From Burkholderiales bacterium (GTDB lineage Bacteria; Pseudomonadota; Gammaproteobacteria; Burkholderiales; Burkholderiaceae_C), in assembly GCA_016702555.1 (NCBI GenBank), contig JADJDV010000007.1, positions 806,001-870,000 of the forward strand: DNA of 64,000 bases, in the 5' to 3' direction. The notes beneath the pieces were generated by a model. That model worked only from the letters and a program-made list of their open reading frames with translations, did not search any database and had not been told where the DNA came from. How positions within the stretch are numbered: the stretch's first letter is position 1; each line of letters opens with the position of its first letter. The translations under genes and the position numbers were made by a program. Shown piece after piece: positions 29,634 to 37,542 of this stretch.

Positions 29634-29643
29634 CGCCGCCCGG

Positions 29644-31347
29644 TCAGCGCAGCCGCTGGTAGATCAGCAGGGTCTCGTTGCGGTCGGTCGGCCGCGGCAC
29701 CTGGCCGGCGGCGCGCCAGTCGCTCAGGTGAACGGTCGCCGGCAGGCTGGGCTGGGCGTCGATGTCCACCAGCAGCCAGGGGCAACGGGCCGGCCCGCGC
29801 GCCGGCAGCGGGCGCCAGCCGCCATGAAAGCGCACGGCGGCGATCTGGTGCTGGCTCAGGCCGTGCACCTGCACGCAGGGCGCGGCGCCGATCCGCTGGC
29901 GCACTTCGCGCATCTGCGGCGCCAGGCTGCGACCGTAGTCGAGCGCCGGCAGCCACAGGGTCATCAGCAGCAGCCAGCACAGGGTGGAGCCGGCGGCCGG
30001 CAGCACCAGGCTCTTCCACAGCGCGGTGCGGTGGCGTCCGGTGCGCCAGCGCGCCAGCGCCAGCCAGGCCAGCGTGGCCGCCAGCGCGGCCAGGAAGGCC
30101 GGCCACTGGAATATCGGCTCGAAGCCCGGCGCCAGGCGCGCCACGTTGGCCGCCGGTTTGGCCGGCACACCGGTTTCCATGGCGATCCACACGATCCAGA
30201 TCACGATCGCCCAACCGCTGAAGAACAGCACCGTGAACCAGTCGATCAGCGAGGCGATGCCGCGCTTGAAGGTCGGCAGAGCGAAGGCCGCCAGCGCCGC
30301 CAGCGCCGGCAGCGCCAGCAGCAGGGCGCGGTCGCCGGCCGGGGTGGCGATGGTGTTGACCAGGGGCAGGCTGGCGATCATCAGGGGCAGGCCCAGGTGG
30401 CGGTGCTGGCGCGGCGCCGGTAATTGGCGCCGCCAGTGCCACAGCGTCCACAGCGCCAGCGGCCAGACCGGCCAGCAGAACCAGAGGAACAACTGCGCCA
30501 GCGAGCGCCCGCCGTCCCAGCCGCCGCGCCAGGGCGCGAACTGCCAGCGCACCAGGTCGGTGCCCCAGGCCAGCGCCGCGCAGGCCGACGTCGCCGCCAG
30601 CAGCACCCACAGCCCGCGCCGCCGCGCCGCCGCCTCGACCTGCATCAGGCCGGGCGCCAGCAAGGCCAACAGGCTCAAGCCGCCGTAGACCAGCGCGGTG
30701 ACCGGCGCCCCCGACAAGGCCAGGCCGGGCAGGCCGGCCAGCAGCGCCAGGGTCGAGCCGAGCGGCTGGAATGGCAGCGCCGCCAGTCCGTAGAAGACCA
30801 GCGCGCCAAAGCACAGCTGCGCCAGCGCCGGCGTGGTCTCGTGCGAGAACTGCGCCAGGCCGAGCGTGGCCACCAGCGCCAGCAGCGCGCCGTCGGCGAG
30901 CGCACGCGCGTAATCCTTGGGCCGCGCCTCGCCGCCGAAGGCAAAGGCCACCGGCTGCGCGCTCGGGTGCCAGGCCAGGTGGTAGACCGCATACCAGGTG
31001 GCAGCCAGCGTGCCGACCAGCATCAGCGCGAAGGGGATGCGCGCGGCGAGGTCCGGCGCCAGCCAGGCCGGCGCCAGCTGCATGGCCCAGGCGCCCAGCC
31101 AGTAGGGCAGCAGGGCGCTGGTGTCGGCTGGCATGCCCATCAGCGTGGGCTGCAGCCAGTCCTGCCAGCGCGGCGCGTCCAGCAGCTCCAGCATGTGGCC
31201 GAAGGCGGCGATGTCGGCGTTCTTCCAGGGTTCGCGGCCCACGTAGCCTGGGATCACGTAGGCCACGCACAGCAGCAGCAGCGCCCAGCGCGGCAAGCGG
31301 CGCACGGCGTCCTGGGTCACGATGGCGGGGCTGGGCTTGCTGTTCAA
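29644..31347 (-). CDS. GT-C-type membrane glycosyltransferase-like protein (ArnT/dolichyl-phosphate-mannosyltransferase-like)
   Basis: A 567-residue polytopic protein with about eleven to thirteen hydrophobic segments and a soluble C-terminal domain of about 110 residues. The N-terminal region has YVGREPWKNADIAAFGHM, resembling the first extracytoplasmic loop of ArnT-like enzymes, where an acidic residue is catalytic (here E or D within this segment). Such enzymes move a sugar from a polyprenyl-phosphate carrier to lipid A or another acceptor. The frame begins at TTG 31347; GTG at 31320 is another possible start. No sugar-modification genes are adjacent. Substrate unknown. Confidence 0.7.
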   Translation of the reverse strand: MNSKPSPAIVTQDAVRRLPRWALLLLCVAYVIPGYVGREPWKNADIAAFGHMLELLDAPRWQDWLQPTLMGMPADTSALLPYWLGAWAMQLAPAWLAPDLAARIPFALMLVGTLAATWYAVYHLAWHPSAQPVAFAFGGEARPKDYARALADGALLALVATLGLAQFSHETTPALAQLCFGALVFYGLAALPFQPLGSTLALLAGLPGLALSGAPVTALVYGGLSLLALLAPGLMQVEAAARRRGLWVLLAATSACAALAWGTDLVRWQFAPWRGGWDGGRSLAQLFLWFCWPVWPLALWTLWHWRRQLPAPRQHRHLGLPLMIASLPLVNTIATPAGDRALLLALPALAALAAFALPTFKRGIASLIDWFTVLFFSGWAIVIWIVWIAMETGVPAKPAANVARLAPGFEPIFQWPAFLAALAATLAWLALARWRTGRHRTALWKSLVLPAAGSTLCWLLLMTLWLPALDYGRSLAPQMREVRQRIGAAPCVQVHGLSQHQIAAVRFHGGWRPLPARGPARCPWLLVDIDAQPSLPATVHLSDWRAAGQVPRPTDRNETLLIYQRLR

Positions 31348-31388
31348 ATCACTCGGATGGGCGAAGCCAGTGGCGCGGAAGGGCGCAA

Positions 31389-31421
31389 AGCAAAAGGGCA
31401 GCGCGGTGACCCACGCTGCCC
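31389..31421 (-). terminator. Rho-independent terminator of rpmE2
   Basis: On the minus strand GGGCAGCG pairs with CGCTGCCC around a 10-nt loop and is followed by TTTTGCTTTG. It lies 32 bp after the rpmE2 stop. Confidence 0.8.
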
Positions 31422-31452
31422 TCGGCGAAACGGTGACTGGCGCCGCGCGATT

Positions 31453-31704
31453 TTAGCGGGCGACCTTGCCGTAGCGGTTGCGGAACTTCTCTACCCGGCC
31501 GCCCATGTTGTCGACCGACTTCTGCGTGCCGGTGTAGAAGGGGTGCGACTCGCTGGAGGTATCCAGCTTGTACAGCGGATATTCCTTGCCTTCAAAGGTC
31601 TCGGTTTCTTTGGTGTTGACGCACGAGCGCGTCACGAACTTGAAGCCGTTGGACAGGTCCACGAACAGCACTTCGCGGTAGTTGGGGTGAATGCCTTCAC
31701 GCAT
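31453..31704 (-). CDS. rpmE2: 50S ribosomal protein L31 type B
   Basis: An 83-residue L31 of the type B (zinc-independent) class: the N-terminus is [31 protein letters not shown] follows, and the CxxC zinc pair of type A is absent. It binds the 50S central protuberance and bridges to 30S. The usual trxA-rho-rpmE2 order is kept, but about 1.3 kb carrying a toxin-antitoxin pair and a rho fragment separates it from rho. A terminator follows. Confidence 0.96.
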   Translation of the reverse strand: MREGIHPNYREVLFVDLSNGFKFVTRSCVNTKETETFEGKEYPLYKLDTSSESHPFYTGTQKSVDNMGGRVEKFRNRYGKVAR

Positions 31705-31860
31705 GATGAATTCCTAAGGAAATGGTCGTTACGGCAGCCGCGCCAGCCCTTCTGGCGTACTTTCCGAGAAACCGCGCATTATACCGAATCGATCAATCGG
31801 AAGACAATCCGATGGCCGCGGAGCAGGCCATGCCAGCAATCGCCATGGACGGGCGTGCAC

Positions 31861-31970
31861 CGGCCATCGGCGACGTGCATGTGGCCGGCTCGTCAAAGGT
31901 GGAGGCAATGACCTCGCCCTTGACCGAGCGCTGCATGTCGGTCACTTCTTCCGGCCGCTCGTCCACCAGC
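31861..31970 (-). pseudogene. Fragment of a second rho gene
   Basis: The segment 31887-31970 aligns without gaps to 33528-33611 inside the intact rho gene with 5 mismatches in 84 bases; one more mismatch lies just left at 31886. It encodes the same residues as rho ([19 protein letters not shown] and the following IASTFDEPA), and all six differences fall in third codon positions without changing the protein. To the left, similarity continues to about 31861 after a short deletion that shifts the frame. The piece is too small to function. The silent-only pattern suggests it came from another functional rho rather than by decay of a local copy. Confidence 0.8.
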
Positions 31971-32162
31971 GGTAGGGGGGGCATTTGTGCCCGTGTCAGC
32001 GCATCCGGCGCCCCAACGCGGGCATGAATGCCCGCGCTGCCAGCTGGGCCTGGCTGCGGCTGGCTTAGGTTCTCGGCGCCTGCGTCGGCCGTTGTAGACG
32101 CGGCGCCAGCGACGAAGTGGCGCTGGCGTGCGCCGCCGGCTGTGTTGGCGTCTTCCGGCGTC
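31971..32162. other. Unassigned spacer between the rho fragment and the toxin gene
   Basis: With the fragment itself, the gene-free stretch from 31705 to 32162 is about 460 bp. This part has a hairpin GCGGGCAT / ATGCCCGC (about 32021-32038) and a second weaker one, CGCCAGC / GCTGGCG. I see no gene, and the frames through it have no family features. Confidence 0.4.
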
Positions 32163-32594
32163 CTACGGCGATGGTGGCGGTTCAGCCATGGCCAGAAATT
32201 GCGCTGCCGTGACGATCGGCACGCCATGAAAGGGATGCAGGGCGAGCAGATCCTTGTCGCCGGTGACGATGGTGTGAGCCTGGCCGTGGATCGCCACGTC
32301 AAGGAATTTGTCGTCCTTGGGGTCGCGGCAGGCTTGCAACTGGTGGCTGATATGCACCAGGCGCGCCACGCCGCCGAGCAGGCGCAAAAAGTCCTGGCGC
32401 TCGGCCGGAGAGACGTAGGGGTCGAAGCGTGGGCGCGCCAGCACTTCGGCCAACTCTTGCAGGGTGGCTTGCGACACCAGCAGCACGCCTGCGCCAAGCG
32501 CACGATCCACCACCTGCGCCGCCGTGCCGGTGGGCGCCAGCAAGCGGCTGATGACCAAGTTGGTGTCGAATACCCAGCGCTGCTGCTCAGTCAT
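32163..32594 (-). CDS. PIN-domain toxin of a type II toxin-antitoxin pair
   Basis: A 143-residue PIN-domain protein of the 'putative toxin component, PIN family' group. The acidic metal-binding residues appear in [11 protein letters not shown] (D10), the [11 protein letters not shown] helix, [11 protein letters not shown] and TGDKDLLAL. Such proteins are Mg-dependent RNases. It overlaps the antitoxin gene by 8 bp and lies downstream of it, the normal order for control of toxin level. The islet sits between rho and rpmE2. Confidence 0.85.
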   Translation of the reverse strand: MTEQQRWVFDTNLVISRLLAPTGTAAQVVDRALGAGVLLVSQATLQELAEVLARPRFDPYVSPAERQDFLRLLGGVARLVHISHQLQACRDPKDDKFLDVAIHGQAHTIVTGDKDLLALHPFHGVPIVTAAQFLAMAEPPPSP

Positions 32595-32835
32595 CGGCCA
32601 GCAATTGCGCCAGCTTCTGCTCGGTCAGGCCCGCGTCGCGCGCCGACGCGCCCACCGCGTCGCAGAAGCGTTGGAATTCGGCCACGTTCAGGCGCGTCAG
32701 CCGTTCGTATTCCTGCATCGACATCACCACCGCCACGTCGCGCTCATGGCGCCGGATCACCACCGGCTCACGCGCGCAATTGTCCAAGACGGCCGCCAGC
32801 CCTTGTTTGGCCTGACTTGCTGATACATAAAGCAT
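32587..32835 (-). CDS. Phd/YefM-family antitoxin
   Basis: An 82-residue antitoxin starting at ATG 32835 ([18 protein letters not shown]) with GGGGA upstream; the frame is open to 32880, but that extension crosses the operators. The N-terminal Phd fold binds DNA and contains [22 protein letters not shown]; the C-terminal helices (about 50-82) would wrap the PIN toxin. It should repress its own promoter with the toxin through the two TTGTACAA sites just upstream. Confidence 0.85.
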   Translation of the reverse strand: MLYVSASQAKQGLAAVLDNCAREPVVIRRHERDVAVVMSMQEYERLTRLNVAEFQRFCDAVGASARDAGLTEQKLAQLLADD

Positions 32836-32851
32836 GGCATCCCCGCAGTCT

Positions 32852-32880
32852 AATTTGTACAAATTGTGCTTATTGTACAA
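32852..32880 (-). promoter_or_regulatory. Twin operator of the toxin-antitoxin operon
   Basis: TTGTACAA occurs at 32855-32862 and 32873-32880, with centres 18 bp apart. The first lies in a perfect 14-bp palindrome AATTTGTACAAATT (32852-32865). The sites lie 17-45 bp before the antitoxin start in an AT-rich patch, as expected for antitoxin autoregulation. This is inference from layout. Confidence 0.6.
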
Positions 32881-32918
32881 ATAAACTTGGTGGATGGCGC
32901 GAATCGTATTTGTGCTGC

Positions 32919-32948
32919 AAAAGAAAAGCGCATGCAGGGCATGCGCTT
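32919..32948 (-). terminator. Rho-independent terminator of rho
   Basis: On the minus strand AAGCGCATG pairs with CATGCGCTT around a 5-nt loop and is followed by TTCTTTT. It lies 21 bp after the rho stop and separates rho from the toxin-antitoxin promoter. Confidence 0.8.
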
Positions 32949-32968
32949 GAAACGGTTTTCTTGGTGGC

Positions 32969-34234
32969 TCAGCCGCCGCGCCGCATCATGTCGAAGAACT
33001 CGACGTTGGTCTTGGTCGCCTTCATGCTCTTGATGACCATTTCCATCGCCTCAATCTCGTCCATGTTGTACATGAACTGGCGCAGGATGCGGGTCTTTTG
33101 CAGCACCTCGGGCGCCAGCAGCAGTTCTTCGCGGCGCGTGCCCGAGCGGTTGAGCTGGATCGAGGGGAACACGCGTTTTTCGTACAGGCGGCGGTCCAGG
33201 TGGATTTCTGAGTTGCCGGTGCCCTTGAATTCTTCGAAGATCACCTCGTCCATGCGGCTGCCGGTGTCGATCAGCGCGGTGGCGATGATGGTCAGGCTGC
33301 CGCCTTCTTCCACATTGCGCGCGGCGCCCAGAAAGCGCTTGGGGCGGTGCAGGGCGTTGGCATCGACGCCACCCGTCAGCACCTTGCCGCTGGAGGGTAC
33401 GACGTTGTTGTAGGCGCGTGCCAGGCGGGTGATGGAGTCCAGCAGGATCACCACGTCTTTCTTCAACTCGACCAGGCGCTTGGCGCGCTCGATCACCATC
33501 TCGGCCACGTGGACGTGGCGCGCGGCGGGCTCGTCGAAGGTGGAGGCAATCACCTCACCCTTGACCGAGCGCTGCATGTCGGTCACTTCTTCCGGGCGCT
33601 CGTCGACCAGCAGCACCATCATGTGCGCTTCGGGGTAGTTGGCGCTGATGGCGTGGGCGATGGTCTGCATCATCACCGTCTTGCCGCTCTTGGGCGGCGC
33701 CACGATCAGCGCGCGCTGGCCTTTGCCGATGGGCGCGATGACGTCGATGATGCGGCCGGTGATGTTCTCCTCGCCCTTGAAGCCGTCGCGCTCCAGTTTC
33801 ATCTGCTCGCGTGGGAACAGCGGGGTGAGGTTCTCGAACATCACCTTGTGCTTGTTCTGCTCGGCGGGCCCGCCGTTGACCATGTCGAGCTTCGTTAAAG
33901 CAAAGTAGCGCTCGCCATCCTTGGGAATGCGCACCTCGCCCTCGATCATGTCGCCGGTGTGCAGGTTGAAGCGGCGCACCTGGCTGGGGCTGATGTAGAT
34001 GTCGTCGGTGCTGGCGGTGTAGCTGGTGTCGGGGCTGCGCAGAAAGCCGAAGCCGTCGGGCAGTATTTCGAGCACGCCGTCGGCGAACACCTGCTCGCCG
34101 GCCTTGGCGCGCTTCTTGATGATGGCGAACATCAGCTCCTGCTTGCGCAGGCGGCCGGCGTTGTCGATTTCAAGCGCTTCGGCCTGCTTGAGCAGTTCGG
34201 AGACGTGCAGGACTTTGAGTTCGTTGAGATGCAT
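32969..34234 (-). CDS. rho: Transcription termination factor Rho
   Basis: A 421-residue hexameric RNA-dependent ATPase of standard length. It has the N-terminal helical Rho_N region (about 1-45; [19 protein letters not shown]), the cold-shock-like RNA-binding domain (about 50-120; [15 protein letters not shown]) and the ATPase core with Walker [13 protein letters not shown], Walker [17 protein letters not shown] and the secondary RNA-binding Q/R loops. It ends [17 protein letters not shown]. It lies downstream of trxA on the same strand, 234 bp away, with its own leader. A partial second rho copy lies 1 kb downstream. Confidence 0.98.
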   Translation of the reverse strand: MHLNELKVLHVSELLKQAEALEIDNAGRLRKQELMFAIIKKRAKAGEQVFADGVLEILPDGFGFLRSPDTSYTASTDDIYISPSQVRRFNLHTGDMIEGEVRIPKDGERYFALTKLDMVNGGPAEQNKHKVMFENLTPLFPREQMKLERDGFKGEENITGRIIDVIAPIGKGQRALIVAPPKSGKTVMMQTIAHAISANYPEAHMMVLLVDERPEEVTDMQRSVKGEVIASTFDEPAARHVHVAEMVIERAKRLVELKKDVVILLDSITRLARAYNNVVPSSGKVLTGGVDANALHRPKRFLGAARNVEEGGSLTIIATALIDTGSRMDEVIFEEFKGTGNSEIHLDRRLYEKRVFPSIQLNRSGTRREELLLAPEVLQKTRILRQFMYNMDEIEAMEMVIKSMKATKTNVEFFDMMRRGG

Positions 34235-34379
34235 GGGTCAGCGATGGGCGGGAAACCTGCGATCCTTCGGCGGATCGACCGGTCGGGGTGGACAGGGAGG
34301 CTGAGCGAAAAGGATCGGGGGAGGTGGGCGAGACCGAGAAGAAGGGCCTCGCTGCGGGCGCGCTGCGGATCAGGCGCCG

Positions 34380-34403
34380 GCTGGCGCTTACCTGAGCGCC
34401 AGC
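34380..34403 (-). other. Hairpin in the rho leader
   Basis: GCTGGCGCT and AGCGCCAGC are perfect 9-bp complements around a 6-nt loop, about 145 nt before the rho start. The rho leader is a known site of autoregulation in other bacteria, so a role here is plausible but unproven. Confidence 0.4.
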
Positions 34404-34423
34404 TTTCGAAGGGATTATGACAG

Positions 34424-34458
34424 GAAAAAATCCCGGCCCGTGACGGGCGGCGCCGGGA
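34424..34458 (-). terminator. Rho-independent terminator of trxA
   Basis: On the minus strand CCCGGC (within a longer GC-rich stem) pairs with GCCGGG and is followed directly by ATTTTTT. It lies 11 bp after the trxA stop. Confidence 0.8.
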
Positions 34459-34468
34459 GGCCGCGCGA

Positions 34469-34801
34469 TCAGGCCAGTTGCTGGTCGATGAACTGCGACA
34501 GCTGCGCCTTGGTCATGGCGCCGACCTTGGTGGCGGCCAGCTGCCCACCCTTGAACACCATCAGCGTCGGGATGCCGCGGATGCCGAACTTGGCCGGGAT
34601 GGCGCGGTTCTCGTCGACGTTGATCTTGGCGATCTGCAGCTTGCCGTCGTAGGTGGTCGCCAGTTCGTCCAGCGTCGGCGCGATGGCCTTGCAGGGGCCG
34701 CACCATTCGGCCCAGAAATCCACCAGCACCGGCTTGTCGGATTGCAGGACATCGGCGTCGAAAGAGCTGTCGCTTACATGCTTGATCAGATCATTGGCCA
34801 T
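34469..34801 (-). CDS. trxA: Thioredoxin 1
   Basis: A 110-residue thioredoxin starting at ATG 34801 ([14 protein letters not shown]); the frame extends 18 residues further upstream but without family similarity. The active site is WCGPC (C34, C37), with the conserved cis-proline in [11 protein letters not shown]. It is the general cytosolic disulfide reductase. A terminator follows, so rho is probably mostly transcribed from its own promoter. It is divergent from addB with 104 bp between starts. Confidence 0.97.
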   Translation of the reverse strand: MANDLIKHVSDSSFDADVLQSDKPVLVDFWAEWCGPCKAIAPTLDELATTYDGKLQIAKINVDENRAIPAKFGIRGIPTLMVFKGGQLAATKVGAMTKAQLSQFIDQQLA

Positions 34802-34905
34802 GGGGGCTGAGTCCTCGGGAAATCGGTTGAATCGAACAGATACAGTGCTGTCCATTTTGACAGAAACCCCAAAACCCCGCCGTGCCGGCGGCCCTATGCG
34901 ATGCT

Positions 34906-37542
34906 ATGACCGTGATAGCTGAAACCGATTCCGCCGCCTTCCGGCAGGCCGCGCCGACGGCCTGGGACGCGGCGCTGACGCAGGTGCGCGCGCACATCGA
35001 GCACACCGGCGCCCACCCGGCGCGCACGGTGGTGCTGGTGCCGTTCGCGCAGCTGATGGGCGAGGCCGCGCGCCAGTGGGCGCGGCGTTATCCCGATGGC
35101 TTTGCGCCGCGCTTCGAGACCACGCGCAACTGGGCCGCGCAACTGGCCGAGTTCACGCCCAGCCCGCACGATCTGGCGCAGGCGCGCGGGCGCGACCTGC
35201 TCGGCGCGCGCGACCTGCTCGAAGCGGCGGGCCTGGGCGCGCGGCAGGCGCTGCTGGCCGGCCCGCTGGTCGATTGCGCGAACCAGCTGGCGGCGGTGGC
35301 CGCCAGCGTGCCGCAGGCGCTGCGCGCCGACTGGGCCGAGCAGGCGCGCCGCGCCGTGCCGACCGAGGGCGACGGCTGGCTGGCCTGGGAGGCGGCGCTG
35401 GCACGCACCGCCATCGCCTGGGCCGCGCACAGCGACTTCGCCACCGACGTGCTGTTCGCCGAGCGCGTGCGCCAGGCGACCGACGCGCTGGTGGTGCTGC
35501 GCGGATTGCAGGCCGATCCGCTGGCCGAGCATCTGCTGGAACACTTTGGCGCCGAGAAGGCGCTGGCGCTCGACCTGCGCGCGGCCGCCGCGCCCGGCCA
35601 GGCGGCCTGGCACCAGGCCGAGGGCGCCGAGGACGAGGCTGCGCGCGCCGCCGCCTGCGTGCTGCGCCACCTCGCGGCCGGGCGCGCGCCGGTGGCGCTG
35701 GTGGCGGGCGACCGCCTGCTGACGCGTCGCATCCGCGCGTTGCTGGGCGCCGGCGCGCGCGTGCGCGACGAAACCGGCTGGAAGCTCTCCACCACGCACG
35801 CCGCCGCGCAGGTGATGGCGCTGCTGCGCGCCTGCGCGCCGCGCGCCGGCAGCGACGCGGTGCTGGAGGCGCTCAAGCAGTGCCCCGACGCCAGCGCCTG
35901 GCCGGCCGCCGAGCTGCCGCTGCTGGAGCGCGAGCTGCGCCGCCAGGCGCTGCGCCGCTGGGCCGACGCACCGCGCCTGGCCGCCGACGCACCGCGCCTG
36001 GCCGCCGGCGCCCGTGCGTTCGACGCCGATCGGCTGGCCGCGCTGGTGGCCGCCGTTGACGCGCAGCGCGCCGCGCTGCAGGCGCCGCGCCCGATCGCCG
36101 CCTGGCTGCGCGCGCTGGCCGAGCTGTTGCGCGCCAGCGGCCTGTGGCAGCGCCTGCGCGCCGACGTCGCGGGGCAGAACGTGCTGCAGGCGCTGGAGCT
36201 GGCACGACCCGAAGCGATCGAATTCGAGGCGCCCGCCAGCGTGCGCCGGCCGCTGCGCCTGCCTGAATTCACCGCCTGGGTGGATGAGGTGCTGGAGGCC
36301 GCCAGCTTCGTGCCGCCGCACCCGGCCGAGGCGCAGGTGGTCATCACGCCGCTGCACCAGTTGCTTGGCCGCGCCTTTGCCGCCGTCGTGCTGCCGGGCG
36401 CCGACGCCGCGCGCCTGCCGGCCGCGCCCGAGCCGCCGGGGCCGTTCTCCCACCGCCAGCGCGCGGCGCTTGGCCTGCCCACGCGCGAGGAACTGAGCCA
36501 CGCCCAGGGCGCGGCGCTGGCCCACGCCTTGCAGGCGCCCCACATCGATGTGCTGTGGCGCGCGCAGGACGGCGGCGAGGACGTGCAGGCCAGTCCCATG
36601 CTGCAGCTGCACTGGCTCGACTTGCATCAACAGAGTGGCGACTTCCTGCAGCCGGTGCCGGGTGATGTGCAGCGCCGCCAGCCGCCGCTGGCGCCCGATC
36701 CGCGCGCGCCGCGCCGCCTGTCCGCCGCGCCCACCGAGCGGCCGATGCCGATGGGGCGCGACCTGCCCTTCGGCGAGCTGTCGGCCAGCGCGTATGAGGC
36801 GTTGCGCACCTGCCCCTACCAGTTCTTCGCGCTGCGCCAGCTGGGGCTGGACGACGCGCCCGAGATCGACGTCGACGTCGACAAGCGCGACTTCGGCACC
36901 TGGCTGCACCGCCTGCTGTACGCCTTCCACACCGGTCTGCTCGAGGCGCCGACGCCCGATGCGGCCGAACGGCGCGCGCGCCTGAACGCCTGCGCCGAAC
37001 AGGCGGCGCGCGCGCTGGCGCTGCCGGACGACGAGTTCCTGCCCTTCATGACCCTGTGGCCCGCGCTGCGCGACGGCTATCTCGACTGGCTGGCCCGGCA
37101 TGAGCGCACCGGTGCGCGCTTCGTCGAGGGTGAGGTGGCGCGCGCCGTGCCGCTGGGCGCGGTCACGCTGAAGGGGCGGCTGGACCGCATCGACCGCCTG
37201 CCCGACGGCCGCGCGCTGGTGCTCGACTACAAGACCGAGCGGCAGGACAAGACGAAAAAGCGCGTCGCCCTCGGCACCGAGGACACGCAGCTGCCCTTCT
37301 ACGCCGCGCTGCTCGAAGACGACGAGCTCGCCGCCGCCTACCTGAGCCTGGCCGAGCGCGAGGCGCCGAAGGACTTCGCGCCGGCCGATCTGGTCGCCCT
37401 GCGCGACGCCCTGGTTGAAGGCATCCTGCACGACGTGCAGGCCATCGCCGACGGCGCGCCGCTGCCCGCGCTGGGCGAGGGCGCGGCCTGCGACTGGTGC
37501 GCGGCGCGCGGCCTGTGCCGCAAGGACTTCTGGCACCCATGA
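34906..37542 (+). CDS. addB: AddB-like PD-(D/E)XK nuclease, inactivated-helicase subunit of AddAB
   Basis: An 878-residue, alanine-rich protein. The C-terminal nuclease domain (about 620-870) has CPYQFFALRQLGL, KGRLDRIDRLPDGRALVLDYKT (given by its core GRLDRIDRLPDGRALVLDYK) and a final cysteine cluster CDWCAARGLC, which with the earlier cysteine can hold the [4Fe-4S] seen in AddB. The N-terminal two-thirds is helicase-like without a Walker A motif. With AddA it resects double-strand breaks for recombination. ATG 34906 fits; the frame is open to GTG 34882. It overlaps addA by 4 bp. A tandem DAPRLAA duplication occurs near residue 352. Confidence 0.88.
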   Translation: MTVIAETDSAAFRQAAPTAWDAALTQVRAHIEHTGAHPARTVVLVPFAQLMGEAARQWARRYPDGFAPRFETTRNWAAQLAEFTPSPHDLAQARGRDLLGARDLLEAAGLGARQALLAGPLVDCANQLAAVAASVPQALRADWAEQARRAVPTEGDGWLAWEAALARTAIAWAAHSDFATDVLFAERVRQATDALVVLRGLQADPLAEHLLEHFGAEKALALDLRAAAAPGQAAWHQAEGAEDEAARAAACVLRHLAAGRAPVALVAGDRLLTRRIRALLGAGARVRDETGWKLSTTHAAAQVMALLRACAPRAGSDAVLEALKQCPDASAWPAAELPLLERELRRQALRRWADAPRLAADAPRLAAGARAFDADRLAALVAAVDAQRAALQAPRPIAAWLRALAELLRASGLWQRLRADVAGQNVLQALELARPEAIEFEAPASVRRPLRLPEFTAWVDEVLEAASFVPPHPAEAQVVITPLHQLLGRAFAAVVLPGADAARLPAAPEPPGPFSHRQRAALGLPTREELSHAQGAALAHALQAPHIDVLWRAQDGGEDVQASPMLQLHWLDLHQQSGDFLQPVPGDVQRRQPPLAPDPRAPRRLSAAPTERPMPMGRDLPFGELSASAYEALRTCPYQFFALRQLGLDDAPEIDVDVDKRDFGTWLHRLLYAFHTGLLEAPTPDAAERRARLNACAEQAARALALPDDEFLPFMTLWPALRDGYLDWLARHERTGARFVEGEVARAVPLGAVTLKGRLDRIDRLPDGRALVLDYKTERQDKTKKRVALGTEDTQLPFYAALLEDDELAAAYLSLAEREAPKDFAPADLVALRDALVEGILHDVQAIADGAPLPALGEGAACDWCAARGLCRKDFWHP

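Noticed and set aside
31471..31704. Loss of zinc-binding cysteines in L31 as a defect
   Set aside because: Type B L31 proteins normally lack the CxxC pair.
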